Below are positions 47,630-56,543 of a stretch of DNA of 64,000 nt, one piece after another. The stretch is from Vibrio mexicanus (GTDB lineage Bacteria > Pseudomonadota > Gammaproteobacteria > Enterobacterales > Vibrionaceae). The notes under the pieces were generated by a model. That model did not search any database and was not told the DNA's origin. It was given only the letters and a program-made list of their open reading frames with translations. The DNA lies in the NCBI RefSeq assembly GCF_001012815.1, contig NZ_JYJP01000014.1:1-64000 (forward strand), in the 5' to 3' direction. How positions within the stretch are numbered: the first letter of the stretch is position 1; every line of letters starts with the position of its first letter. Both the position numbers and the translations under genes were made by a program.

Positions 47630-49069
47630 TTAGCGAATCATCCATTTGGATAATACTTTTCGCGTTACATTGCGCATCGATAGCATGATTCGGCTCCGCG
47701 GGAGCCAGCTTGGTGTCGCCAAAACCGTCTTGCTGTGCGAGAAAGTGATAAAGCCTTCCACACCGTGATATGCCCCCATACCTGATTGACCAATGCCGCC
47801 AAACGGTGCATCTTCCGCTGCCACATGCAGCAACGAGTCATTAATACAAACACCCCCACTATGGGTTTGCTTGAGCACTTGCTTCTGAAAGTCACCATCA
47901 TCACTCATGATGTACAGCGCGAGTGGTCGCGGGCGTGCGGTGATGTAATCCATAGCCTCGTTTAACGTCTCGTAGGGCTTGATCGGAAGCACAGGCCCAA
48001 ATACCTCCTCTTGCATCACTTGCATGTCATCGGTTGGATTTTTGATTAGATGCGGGAACATCTGCTTACCCGCGCCTTGCTCTTCAATGATTGCAATGAC
48101 CTCTGCCCCTTTACTTTGAGCATCCGTAATTAAGCTCTGCAAGCGCTCATGCTGTTTATCATTGATGATATGAGTCATTTGTCGCTGGCCTTGTTTATCG
48201 ACCTTGTAAAGGCTTTGGAAGCGGTTCTGATAAACCTCTACAAACTCATCTACCCTATCGTGGGGCACAAAGACGTAATCTGGCGCGACGCAAATTTGGC
48301 CTGCATTGATGGATTTGCCCAGCAAAATCGCATCGACGGCTTTTTTCATTGGGATCTGATGATCAATGACTACTGGAGATTTTCCCCCTAACTCAAGGGT
48401 GACGGGAGTCAGGTTCTCAGCCGCAGATTTGGCCACCAGCTTACCGACTGCTGTTGAGCCCGTGAAGAGCAAATGATCAAATGGAAGACTAGAAAATCGT
48501 GCGGCAATCTCTGCCCCACCTTCAACGACTTGTACAGCGCCATTACAGCTTTCAAAGACGTGGGTCAGCACGCGATTGGTTTGCGGGGTGAACTCACTCA
48601 GCTTAACCATGACTTGGTTACCTGCCGCTAGTGCCGTGACAACAGGAGCAATGCTCAATACGATTGGGAAGTTCCAAGGCACAATAACGCCAACAACACC
48701 GAGAGGTTGATACTCCACACGAAGTTTAGATGGCGATAACATTAAACCTGCATGCCTTTTGGAAGGTTTCATCCATTTAGCGAGTTTCTTCTTCGTATAA
48801 TTGATGTGGCTAACCGAGGGCATTAAGTCACAGATCGTACTATCAAATTCACTTCGGTAACCATAGTCACTGTTCAAAGCGGAAATCAGAGCTTGTTGAT
48901 GTTCGATGAGCGAGCGCTTTAACTGAGTGAGCATCGCAATACGGTGATCATAGTCTGGGTAAGGCTCTGCGCGATATCGAGCTTTGCTGGCGTCAAACAA
49001 GGCATCCAAATCACGTTCATGATGTGATTTTTCACTGTTCCAATTCTGAATATCGACTACAGGTTCCAT
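47630..49069 (-). CDS. Aldehyde dehydrogenase, coniferyl-aldehyde-dehydrogenase-like
   Basis: A 479-residue NAD(P)-dependent aldehyde dehydrogenase. Landmarks are VPWNFPIVLSIAP (about residues 128-140), FTGSTAVGKLV, the general base in VTLELGGKSPVV (about 225) and the nucleophile in SINAGQICVAPDYV (about 259). The Cys neighbourhood and the C-terminal membrane-like tail (WLPRSRIMLSMRNVTRKVLS) fit the coniferyl/long-chain aldehyde subgroup. The true substrate may be a fatty aldehyde. ATG 49069 has a GAGG ribosome site at six bases. It stands as a single gene with its own terminator. Confidence 0.88.
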   Translation of the reverse strand: MEPVVDIQNWNSEKSHHERDLDALFDASKARYRAEPYPDYDHRIAMLTQLKRSLIEHQQALISALNSDYGYRSEFDSTICDLMPSVSHINYTKKKLAKWMKPSKRHAGLMLSPSKLRVEYQPLGVVGVIVPWNFPIVLSIAPVVTALAAGNQVMVKLSEFTPQTNRVLTHVFESCNGAVQVVEGGAEIAARFSSLPFDHLLFTGSTAVGKLVAKSAAENLTPVTLELGGKSPVVIDHQIPMKKAVDAILLGKSINAGQICVAPDYVFVPHDRVDEFVEVYQNRFQSLYKVDKQGQRQMTHIINDKQHERLQSLITDAQSKGAEVIAIIEEQGAGKQMFPHLIKNPTDDMQVMQEEVFGPVLPIKPYETLNEAMDYITARPRPLALYIMSDDGDFQKQVLKQTHSGGVCINDSLLHVAAEDAPFGGIGQSGMGAYHGVEGFITFSHSKTVLATPSWLPRSRIMLSMRNVTRKVLSKWMIR

Positions 49070-49241
49070 ACACGACCTCACTTCTGATTGAGTACTTTAT
49101 GACGGTAATACGAACATCAAATACTAAAGGACTCATTCGTCCTTACATAGAGCTTAGGCTCTAAAGTTGGTTTTGGCGCACGGAATATTAAATATTCCAA
49201 CTAGTGGACAAACTCTCAATCCAACCGTGCCGCGAAAATAG

Positions 49242-49264
49242 AAAAAGCAGCTTACGCTGCTTTT
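49242..49264 (-). terminator. Intrinsic terminator of PAP2 gene
   Basis: On the minus strand AAAAGCAGCG TAA GCTGCTTTTT follows the PAP2 stop by a few bases. Confidence 0.8.
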
Positions 49265-49266
49265 CA

Positions 49267-50037
49267 TTAACTTTTATGCCCGAGTAATCTAAACACTCCG
49301 TTTTCAGGCAGAAGCCGAGACAGGCGACTCGCTGAGTGGCTAAAACTCGGGAGGATGACGTACACTGCAGCAACAAAGGCGGTCGAGCCAAACAAGTCAA
49401 TCGGACGATGCATTCCAAGCCACAAGCGGCTATAAGACACCACAAGTGCCCAAACTAAAATACCTAAAGCCCAGCTAGGCCTTCCCCATTGAAGAAACAG
49501 CCCTGCAAAGAAAGCCACACATGTCGCTGCAAAAATCGTATGCCCAGAAGGAAAGGAATAATCCGTTTCACCTAACCAATGACGAGTGCGCCATTCGCTG
49601 GTGCTCGCTGACACAGCCTCAATAAGCTCATTTTGTCGCTCTTGAGTCAGCTTATAAAAATGGTCTGCGTTTGGGATAACCAACTGCTCGGCCATGAATT
49701 CAGTATAAGGGCGAGGACTTTCAGTCATCACCTTTAAGCCCGTTTTACTTGCAAAACAAATAAGTAAGATCAGCGCTAATTGAATCAACTTAGCTAGGCA
49801 CTGCTCTCGGGACATACCTAGGCGCAACATCAATAAACCAAGTACCGTTAGCGTTATCAAAAATCCTTTGCTACCTGCAGAGTCTGTCAGCCAAGTCAGT
49901 ATCATGCCAACGCGATCTGGCACACCTGCAGCAAGGTCGATTGAAAATGACATCATGCTAATAGGAACCAACAAGGTCATCATCGCAGCAAGCATAATAA
50001 GACCGCTCTTTTTACTCTGCCTTTTTGTTGTATACAT
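49267..50037 (-). CDS. PAP2-family membrane phosphatase (PgpB-like)
   Basis: A 256-residue integral membrane phosphatase. All three PAP2 motifs are present: K-x6-RP (KVMTESPRP, about residues 102-110), PSGH (FPSGHTIFAAT, about 162-172) and SR-x5-H-x3-D (SRLWLGMHRPIDL, about 203-215). About six hydrophobic segments are visible. PgpB-type enzymes dephosphorylate undecaprenyl pyrophosphate or phosphatidylglycerol phosphate on the periplasmic side. This complements PopT, which returns the lipid phosphate inward. ATG 50037 opens the frame. The gene stands alone. Confidence 0.9.
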   Translation of the reverse strand: MYTTKRQSKKSGLIMLAAMMTLLVPISMMSFSIDLAAGVPDRVGMILTWLTDSAGSKGFLITLTVLGLLMLRLGMSREQCLAKLIQLALILLICFASKTGLKVMTESPRPYTEFMAEQLVIPNADHFYKLTQERQNELIEAVSASTSEWRTRHWLGETDYSFPSGHTIFAATCVAFFAGLFLQWGRPSWALGILVWALVVSYSRLWLGMHRPIDLFGSTAFVAAVYVILPSFSHSASRLSRLLPENGVFRLLGHKS

Positions 50038-50583
50038 CTTTAGGCTCTCTTGAAACTATGAACGATGGCAGTGAGTGTAATTGCCAACAATCTTCCACAT
50101 CATCAAATTCATGTAAATTTACGCAATACTAGACTGAGCAGCCTGATGACATCGCCATACCCACTTTGTTAAATTTAAGCCGTGGCGCACTTGAAGCCTT
50201 ATCAAAGGCTTGGCCAACAAAAATAGCGCTTCAGCCTTGTGGAGCTTGACTCAACCAACGCCAAAAGAACACTACGAAATTGACTGAAGTTTGTGTTTAA
50301 CGGATGTGAATTACAGTGAAAATGATACCAACGTACCTCAGCCATTCCTAGCCATTGATTTGTCTCAAAATGAAACAAATTCTACCAAGCAGCAATGTAA
50401 GGCGTTGTTATTAAAGGCCACTAAGATATTTGTCATGTGCTTCAACACAAATTAAGTCGCTCAGACACCCTTTAGAACGTAAAACAGCCCATGTAGTATC
50501 GCTACTTGGGCTGCTATTAAAAGTAAATCTTTAAAAATGGCGGGCTGTATTTAGCCACTGGGTTAAAGCACTATATTTATACT
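50038..50583. other. Intergenic region with one terminator
   Basis: A 546-bp region upstream of the PAP2 gene. Apart from the minus-strand hairpin at 50481-50513 I see no gene. It is AT-rich with scattered stop codons in all frames. Confidence 0.4.
50481..50513 (-). terminator. Intrinsic terminator of 50-aa small ORF
   Basis: On the minus strand CAGCCCAaGTAG CGATA CTACaTGGGCTG TTTT forms a stem with one mismatch and a T-run. It lies 70 bp downstream of the small membrane ORF. Confidence 0.65.
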
Positions 50584-50736
50584 TTAAGCTTCCAAAACTT
50601 CTTCACCACTGAGCTCTGTCAGAAGAAGTTGATCATCGGCATCTAACTGCATACCAAGCAAGGGAATCCCATGCTGTGCAACCCATGAAAAAAAGAATAC
50701 TACTGCACAAATGGCAATCACGACGAACGGTACCAT
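50584..50736 (-). CDS. Small membrane protein, 50 aa
   Basis: A 50-residue frame from ATG 50736 to TAA 50584. The ribosome site AAGGAAGGGG lies about seven bases before the ATG. Residues 2-20 are a strong membrane helix (VPFVVIAICAVVFFFSWVA), followed by a short acidic cytoplasmic or periplasmic tail (DADDQLLLTELSGEEVLEA). A terminator follows. These three features together support a real gene. I recognise no family; single-pass small proteins of this type often act on a larger membrane complex. Confidence 0.6.
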   Translation of the reverse strand: MVPFVVIAICAVVFFFSWVAQHGIPLLGMQLDADDQLLLTELSGEEVLEA

Positions 50737-51084
50737 ATTCTACCCCTTCCTTGAATCAGAACTAAGACCATGTATTAAACATGGCTCACATCACGATAAA
50801 TAGCAAGTAAAAGTGTAAAAAATTCGGCTTAACCTCACATGTGATAGCTAAAGCCTAAAAATATAAACTTTCGTCTAACTATCCCTAACAGCACTCGCAT
50901 CATCGTATTCAACAACACAATAAGCCTTGTATTTAAAAGGAATTATCAAAGTCTAAATCGTCATCAAATCGCTCAAATTTCGACATAAATCTGTCATCAT
51001 TGAGGGCTAGATTGGCTACATATGCACTTGGTTACTCTTTGAATAGTCTAACTGAGATCATAGTTTGGCTGACAAAACGACATA
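50737..51084. other. Intergenic region, presumed divergent promoters
   Basis: A 348-bp AT-rich stretch between the minus-strand 50-aa ORF and the plus-strand small ORFs. No operator or ORF was recognised. Confidence 0.35.
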
Positions 51085-51195
51085 ATGGCTTATTTAATTG
51101 TGATCGAGATCGTGGCGAAAACGCCAGTTGGCCGCTACATTGAAAGTGTCTTAAGGAACTGTTTTAACAGAAGCTCTGGTAAGAGCACACAGTAA
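51085..51195 (+). CDS. Candidate small protein, 36 aa
   Basis: A 36-codon frame from ATG 51085, MAYLIVIEIVAKTPVGRYIE then VLRNCFNRSSGKSTQ. It has a short hydrophobic start and a basic tail. No clear ribosome site is visible. It is followed 14 bp later by a second small ORF with a good ribosome site and then by a terminator, so the region from 51085 to 51347 looks like a compact small transcript. It may instead be a non-coding RNA that contains a hairpin (TGGCG AAAA CGCCA, 51112-51125). Confidence 0.3.
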   Translation: MAYLIVIEIVAKTPVGRYIESVLRNCFNRSSGKSTQ

Positions 51196-51209
51196 CCGTG
51201 AGGGAATAT

Positions 51210-51299
51210 ATGAAGAAAATGAGAAGAGCTCAGCTCCATCGCGTTCGTATCCAATACTGGAAAGACTCAAACAAGAACGTGAACGAAAAATCATCTTAA
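51210..51299 (+). CDS. Candidate small basic protein, 29 aa
   Basis: A 29-codon frame from ATG 51210, MKKMRRAQLHRVRIQYWKDS then NKNVNEKSS. The ribosome site GAGGG lies five to six bases upstream. The N-terminal half is strongly basic, as in RNA-binding or membrane-active small proteins. An intrinsic terminator follows 20 bp after the stop. No family was recognised. Confidence 0.4.
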   Translation: MKKMRRAQLHRVRIQYWKDSNKNVNEKSS

Positions 51300-51319
51300 T
51301 ATAGATTACGTCAAAAAAA

Positions 51320-51347
51320 CAAAAGCTGGCTCGAAAGCCAGCTTTTG
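51320..51347. terminator. Bidirectional intrinsic terminator
   Basis: A CAAAAGCTGGC / GCCAGCTTTTG stem (loop TCGAAA) lies between the small ORFs and the convergent DUF342 gene. Confidence 0.85.
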
Positions 51348-51385
51348 TAATTTTTGGAGCAAAGAAAAATAGCTTTTCCCGCAAC

Positions 51386-53062
51386 CTATATATCGACACC
51401 CACATCTTCTTCATCTAATTTCGAAGAGTATTGAATTTCATACTGATTGAAACTAAAAGTACTCGGGCCATGAGTTCGCTTAGTCACTACCTTCTCTTCA
51501 CCAAATTGAACCGTCACGTGCGTGTAAACCTTACCCTTTACATCGACAATGTTCGTTTCCAGTAGCGCTTCAAACTCGCTTTCAAGCATTTCTAGAGCGT
51601 TTTTCGCTTTCTCCATGTAATCATTGGCTTTAACTTTCTTGGCGTCAATTTGGGCTTCTTCTTCATCGGTACGTTCAGATTTTGGTTTCTTTTTAAACTC
51701 AAGCTCCTGACGAATGATGTCCATCGTCGCTTCTTGCGCTTTTTTATAATGCTCTTTGTGCTTATTGATGCGCTCTTTGTACTTGCCAAATCTAGCGAAT
51801 CCTTCTACATGAGTTGCAGTATCACCTTCAACCCCAAGATTGACACACGTCACTTTGCCACCCGCACGAGTTGTGCCCCCACTAAGAGTGCCTTGACGTT
51901 CACTGCGGTCACACACGATTAAATCGTTACCGCAGCGTATGTCATTGCTCATACAGTGCACAGCAAGCTCTATGTTCTCTGCTGCTTGAATCTCAGAGTA
52001 TTGGGCATAGTTCGCTTTGATATTGCCACCAGACTTAACACAGCAGCTTTTCTTATTGCCATCAGTAGATGTATGCCCAATGATACCCTTAGCGACCTCT
52101 ATATCGCCTTGGGCCTGTACATCGGCTGATTCAATGAACCCGCCAACAGTAATGGTTCCTGTCGCGCGCACTACCATGTCGGATTCAATATCCCCCAACA
52201 CCACCACATTGCCTTTAAATTTTACGTGCCCAGTCGCAACACCAATTTGGGGAACGCAAAGTGCGTTCTCGACTTCCACGGTTTTTGCTTTGATTAATGG
52301 CATTCCTGAGTCGGTAGCCAACAATAAATTCGGGTTGGTTGGACTAATGTGCGACCCTTTCGCAGCAGAAAGCGCTTGATCATTACCCGGCTTAGGCGGA
52401 ATCACTTTACCTTGTACCGTAATCCCTGCGACGCCTTTGGTGGCAGGAATTCGCTTCATTAAAGGCTGATCAACGTCTACGGTAATCGTTTCTCCTAGGT
52501 TGAGCATGTCTACCTTATCTTCCCCCTTAGATTTAGGCGCAAGGATCTGCTTAGTCGGGTCTTTAACAAGTGGGATGAATTTTGCGTCTTGGCCTTGAAC
52601 GGGATTCTTGCCTTTCGCGACAGGTTGAGTAAATGTTTCTCCGGGCTTGAGTTTGGTACTCATGAGCAGCACTTTTTTCAGCGCCAATTTATTGATGCCT
52701 TTGGTCACATGGGCTGTTGCCAGTGCATGAACAACTTCACTGCCCTTTAGCGCATTGCCACCATAGGCGCCTGTCACCTTCATACTGGCTAGCATATCAT
52801 GGTCGGCAAGTATAACTTCTACATTGGCATCGCGCACTTCACAAATGGCCAAACCGCTATAGGCTTCGCCTTTGCTATCTTTGGCATAGTTAACAAACCG
52901 AGTAACTTCTTCTTCCATGACAAAGAAGTGACTGGCGTTTATCTCACTTAACGCCTCTTCCAACCCTTTGCTGCTAAAGTCGTTACTGACATTGAGATCA
53001 GCGGGCAACTTCGCGAGCACCTGGCTTTTGTCTTCAGATAATCCTACTAACTTCTTCCACAT
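51386..53062 (-). CDS. DUF342 (FapA-type) polymer-forming protein
   Basis: A 558-residue cytosolic protein of the DUF342/FapA family. The N-terminal region (about 1-170) leads to the beta-helix core (about 270-420), with strand-turn repeats rich in glycine such as GNVVVLGDIESDMVVRATGTITVGGFIE and NDIRCGNDLIVCDRSERQGTLSGGTTRAGG. A long charged coiled coil (about 435-510) and a small terminal beta domain follow. FapA-like proteins polymerise and bind membranes in other bacteria; the role here is unknown. It lies 181 bp after the chemotaxis operon on the same strand, with a hairpin in the gap, so partial read-through is possible. Confidence 0.85.
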   Translation of the reverse strand: MWKKLVGLSEDKSQVLAKLPADLNVSNDFSSKGLEEALSEINASHFFVMEEEVTRFVNYAKDSKGEAYSGLAICEVRDANVEVILADHDMLASMKVTGAYGGNALKGSEVVHALATAHVTKGINKLALKKVLLMSTKLKPGETFTQPVAKGKNPVQGQDAKFIPLVKDPTKQILAPKSKGEDKVDMLNLGETITVDVDQPLMKRIPATKGVAGITVQGKVIPPKPGNDQALSAAKGSHISPTNPNLLLATDSGMPLIKAKTVEVENALCVPQIGVATGHVKFKGNVVVLGDIESDMVVRATGTITVGGFIESADVQAQGDIEVAKGIIGHTSTDGNKKSCCVKSGGNIKANYAQYSEIQAAENIELAVHCMSNDIRCGNDLIVCDRSERQGTLSGGTTRAGGKVTCVNLGVEGDTATHVEGFARFGKYKERINKHKEHYKKAQEATMDIIRQELEFKKKPKSERTDEEEAQIDAKKVKANDYMEKAKNALEMLESEFEALLETNIVDVKGKVYTHVTVQFGEEKVVTKRTHGPSTFSFNQYEIQYSSKLDEEDVGVDI

Positions 53063-53212
53063 ACCAAACTCGTATCATGCATACGCACACGTTCCCCACT
53101 TTATAAAAAAGTGTCTCTAACCTGAATCTCTGTTATGAGAAACTAAGGCGTACATCACTCTAGGATAATTTACAGTGTGAATTAGCTCTAATCACATTCA
53201 GTAAATTTTACG

Positions 53213-53235
53213 CCCAAGTAACCTCGCATTACTTG
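53213..53235. repeat. CCCAAGTAACCTC hairpin (repeat-end motif)
   Basis: CAAGTAA CCTCGCA TTACTTG forms a short hairpin that shares the CCCAAGTAACCTC end motif of the 10133-10399 element. It sits between the response-regulator gene and the DUF342 gene. Confidence 0.5.
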
Positions 53236-53243
53236 AGTATATG

Positions 53244-54944
53244 TTAAGCGCTTGATGGAAAGTGATGTTTTCCATCTAATAAGTAGGTAGCAGTCACTTT
53301 GCATCCTTCGTTGGAATACTCCAAGGATTCACAAAGCTCTCGAGTTAAAATGATGCCTCGCCCGTGGGTGTCTGAGCTCTTACTTTCATTCATCTTTTGA
53401 TAATCAAAACCCACGCCGTTGTGCTCAATTACCAATTTCAGTAACTTGCGTTTTGGACAGTAGTCAAAATCTAACGTCACTTTGGCGTCGAGCTTTAACT
53501 CTTTCAGTTTGTCTTCACGAACCTGATAGAAAGTAAAAAAGCCGTCAGGGTCGTCTTTAATCCTCGAATCTAGATCCAATAACCCGTGATCAATTGCATT
53601 GGTCACTAGCTCAGAAATAACCGAGCAGACAAGATCCAAATGTACCCCGCCACTGACCATGCCTGTAAGAAAACCACGAACTTGGTTCATCACATGGCTC
53701 GACTTAATCAAATCCGCATCTAAGCTCAAGCTTGATTGGATTGGAACCGTGCTTAAAAAACCTTCTTCTTTGACGATTGAACTCGGATTGCCATTGGTGA
53801 TAGGAAAGCGCATAGAAAGGATAGAGAGGTCATCACTGCTTTGATCTTGAGAGAAGGCCTTTACAGCGCTGTGGAGCGAGTTAATCAAGTTACTTTGCCC
53901 AACAATGGCCTGTTCAATTCTATTCGAGCCAAACTGTTCACCATTCGCATTTGTTGCTTCTGTTACACCATCTGTGTAACAGATAAGCTGTTCACTTGGA
54001 GCCAACTTAAAATGGGTCACAGATGCTTCAAATTCGTTCTCTTTCAGAACGCCAAGCGGCATATGAGTAGAAACCAACTCCCGCACAATTTGGCCATCGG
54101 ATCCTAGAATATACCCTGTGGGAAGCCCACCTCCCCACCAAGATACTTCAAAACCATTGGCCCGCACTTCAAATATGCTAGCGGCGAGCATCATACCAAC
54201 AGGCAAAAAGCGAACGAGAACCGAGTTTATCTCTGAAACGATTTCCCCAAGAGCCAACCCTTTAGCTGCCATTGAGAAAAACGCTCGTGTCGCAGGTATC
54301 GCAGAAATAGCGGCAGGTAGGCCATGACCTGTTGCATCAGCAATCATCACATATATGCCACCATGTGGCCGGCTAGCCACCACAATGAGATCCCCATTAA
54401 ACACCGTCATCGGAGTGGAAAGATAATCTAAGCCATGGACTCTCTCTATCTGAGCGCTCATCTCATCCATCAAGTTACCAAAGATGGACTCGGCAATTGC
54501 GTAGTCATACTTCACTTGCTCATGGAAATGTCTGAGCTCATCACGCTGCGTCGTTATCTCGCCATGCATTTTAGCAATACGACTATGGGCTCGTACTTTA
54601 CTCAGCAAAACGCTGCGATCTACAGGTTTTAAAATGAAGTCATCGCCAAGATTTAAGCAACGCTCAAAGGAGTCTCTGTCATTGAGGGCAGTAAGAAAAA
54701 TGATAGGAATGTGGTTTTCGGGAAAAGTGGTTCTGATCTCTTGAGCGGCGGTGAAGCCATCTTTGATCGGCATTAAAACATCAAGAAGAATGACATCTGG
54801 CATTTCATCACACGCTTGAAGCGCAGGTATGACTTTGGAGCCATCCTCCAGCATAATAATATCGTGTGTAATTTCTGAAAGTATTATTCGGCAGACTTTC
54901 CTGTTGGTATCATTGTCGTCAACAACCATCACTTTCATAGCCAA
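53244..54944 (-). CDS. Response regulator with PP2C (SpoIIE) phosphatase and HATPase domains
   Basis: A 566-residue three-domain regulator. The receiver (about 1-125) has VVDDNDTNRK, the phospho-acceptor in VILLDVLMPIKDG and FILKPVD. The PP2C/SpoIIE phosphatase (about 180-380) has VMIADATGHGLPAA, CYTDGVTEATN and DDLSIL. The C-terminal anti-sigma-type HATPase (about 420-560) has ELVTNAIDHG and THGRGIIL. The HATPase G1 segment reads IEHNGVGFD, with His where an Asp is usual, so kinase activity is doubtful. The layout equals HsbR-type partner switches: the phosphatase acts on the STAS protein encoded 26 bp upstream. It links the chemotaxis array to an output other than the flagellar motor. Confidence 0.9.
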   Translation of the reverse strand: MAMKVMVVDDNDTNRKVCRIILSEITHDIIMLEDGSKVIPALQACDEMPDVILLDVLMPIKDGFTAAQEIRTTFPENHIPIIFLTALNDRDSFERCLNLGDDFILKPVDRSVLLSKVRAHSRIAKMHGEITTQRDELRHFHEQVKYDYAIAESIFGNLMDEMSAQIERVHGLDYLSTPMTVFNGDLIVVASRPHGGIYVMIADATGHGLPAAISAIPATRAFFSMAAKGLALGEIVSEINSVLVRFLPVGMMLAASIFEVRANGFEVSWWGGGLPTGYILGSDGQIVRELVSTHMPLGVLKENEFEASVTHFKLAPSEQLICYTDGVTEATNANGEQFGSNRIEQAIVGQSNLINSLHSAVKAFSQDQSSDDLSILSMRFPITNGNPSSIVKEEGFLSTVPIQSSLSLDADLIKSSHVMNQVRGFLTGMVSGGVHLDLVCSVISELVTNAIDHGLLDLDSRIKDDPDGFFTFYQVREDKLKELKLDAKVTLDFDYCPKRKLLKLVIEHNGVGFDYQKMNESKSSDTHGRGIILTRELCESLEYSNEGCKVTATYLLDGKHHFPSSA

Positions 54945-54970
54945 CTCCTTTGCACCTATTCCATGAAGAA

Positions 54971-55270
54971 CTATTCAATTTGAAACTTTTTGTCAAACCG
55001 AGAGATAATCAGAATCTTCTTCACTTGAGGGAGTGGATTAGCCAACACGATGCTACCGTCAGACAAATTGAGATAATTTTGCATGTTTAGCAACATACCT
55101 AAACCCGCACTATCGATATAATCGACTTTTCTTAAATCCACCGTGAACTGGTATCCTTTATGTTCACTGTAGCTGCGACGAAATTCTTGGACCAAATTAA
55201 ACCCAAATGCCCCTTCAATCGCTATCGTTACGTGCTTGCGCGTTGAATCGATATTTACATCAATACTCAT
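54971..55270 (-). CDS. STAS-domain anti-sigma-factor antagonist
   Basis: A 99-residue STAS protein. The phosphorylatable Ser is in DYIDSAGLGMLLNMQ (about residues 50-64), preceded by the strand FTVDLRKV. In partner-switch systems the Ser state decides which partner the protein binds. The next gene carries both a PP2C phosphatase and an HATPase domain, the matching opposing activities. It sits 10 bp after the chemoreceptor gene and is clearly part of the operon. Confidence 0.9.
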   Translation of the reverse strand: MSIDVNIDSTRKHVTIAIEGAFGFNLVQEFRRSYSEHKGYQFTVDLRKVDYIDSAGLGMLLNMQNYLNLSDGSIVLANPLPQVKKILIISRFDKKFQIE

Positions 55271-55280
55271 AAGCTATCCC

Positions 55281-56477
55281 TTAAAACAGTTCGACTTCGC
55301 CTTCTTCTATGCTTGATTGCCTTGCGGCGAGCACACCGCGATTTTTCACCTTATTCATAATCTCATTAAGTTGAGCCTGAATTTCTTGGCAATCTTTCCC
55401 TTCCAAAGATTGCGCAATCTCTTGAATATACTTTAGCGTGTCTTTTGCGTAATCGCCTTGTTGAGAGACAATATCTGCAAATTGCAGCGCCCGAATGCCG
55501 TTATCCACCTGTACATGAAGCTCTGCGCCGAGTTCATGGATCTTATTCACCTCTTGCTCAATATGGACATTTGTCTCATGAACCCCGCGCAGCATAGTGT
55601 CTACCTTTTCTTTCGACTCAATGGCGTTGGTCATGTCAATGGACGCCATCTCCCCGACAATAGTATTGGCTTCTTCAACGGTGGATTGAGCCACATTGAT
55701 TTCATTGGCGATCTGTTCATTTAGCTCTTCAGCCTTTACCGAAAGGTTGCGTACCTCTTGGGCGACGACCGCAAAACCTCTCCCGGCCTCTCCCGCTCTC
55801 GCAGCTTCAATGGCTGCATTAAGTGCCAACAAATTGGTTTGCTCTGACAACCCCTTCACTTGATCGAGCAATCGAAACACAGATTTCAGCTTATCGGACA
55901 TATCATGAATACTGTGGACAGCGGCAATACTCTTTTCAGACACATCTACGAGGGTTTGTACAAATTCACGAATAATGGCTTCAGTTTTAGGAAGAACTTG
56001 GGCAAGGTCATTTTCATTAGTTGTACTGCCAAAAAGTTCATCCACCAGTGCATTTGAAATCGCATTCTGCTCTTCCGCGACCTTCTGTAAACTAAAGAAG
56101 CTGTTGTTCAACGTTTCGACTGATTCATCAATAATGGTATGTTGCCTATCTAAAGGGTCCTGCAGCTGAGGGATAACACTGGACATCGCTTTTGCCGTTA
56201 GGATGCGAGCGTCCGCCTCTGAGTAAACATCTTCGAAGTCTTGTATTTTCTTGAAGCCCTTACCTTCAGCCAATTTGTTTTCATTCGACTGATGCTCAGT
56301 CGGCTTAGATTGGTTAGGCGTTTGTGACTGTTTTGATAGCAACAACCATGGAACCATTGCTGCGAAAACCGCTAGCACAATAGCTGAGTACTGATCCATC
56401 AAATAAAAGACTGCAGCTAAGCAGAGACACTGAGTAATGATGACTAACACTTTCTTTGTCGACAATTTGGCCTTCAT
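55281..56477 (-). CDS. Methyl-accepting chemotaxis protein, short
   Basis: A 398-residue receptor. Two adjacent membrane helices near the start (about residues 10-48) leave almost no periplasmic domain. The signalling domain carries the hairpin tip [35 protein letters not shown] (about residues 212-246). The C-terminus is EEGEVELF, which nearly repeats the end of CheD in the same operon (DDDVELF). With no ligand domain, it may sense membrane or cytoplasmic state. It lies 66 bp after cheB and 10 bp before the STAS gene. Confidence 0.9.
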   Translation of the reverse strand: MKAKLSTKKVLVIITQCLCLAAVFYLMDQYSAIVLAVFAAMVPWLLLSKQSQTPNQSKPTEHQSNENKLAEGKGFKKIQDFEDVYSEADARILTAKAMSSVIPQLQDPLDRQHTIIDESVETLNNSFFSLQKVAEEQNAISNALVDELFGSTTNENDLAQVLPKTEAIIREFVQTLVDVSEKSIAAVHSIHDMSDKLKSVFRLLDQVKGLSEQTNLLALNAAIEAARAGEAGRGFAVVAQEVRNLSVKAEELNEQIANEINVAQSTVEEANTIVGEMASIDMTNAIESKEKVDTMLRGVHETNVHIEQEVNKIHELGAELHVQVDNGIRALQFADIVSQQGDYAKDTLKYIQEIAQSLEGKDCQEIQAQLNEIMNKVKNRGVLAARQSSIEEGEVELF

Positions 56478-56543
56478 TTGACGTCCTTGTTTGCTGCAAC
56501 TAACGGCTGTAGTTTTGAGTGACTCATTTGGCTAACCCAATTT

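Noticed and set aside
51151-51414. 87-codon minus-strand frame
   Set aside because: It overlaps the terminator at 51320-51347 and the end of the DUF342 gene, and its composition is not protein-like.
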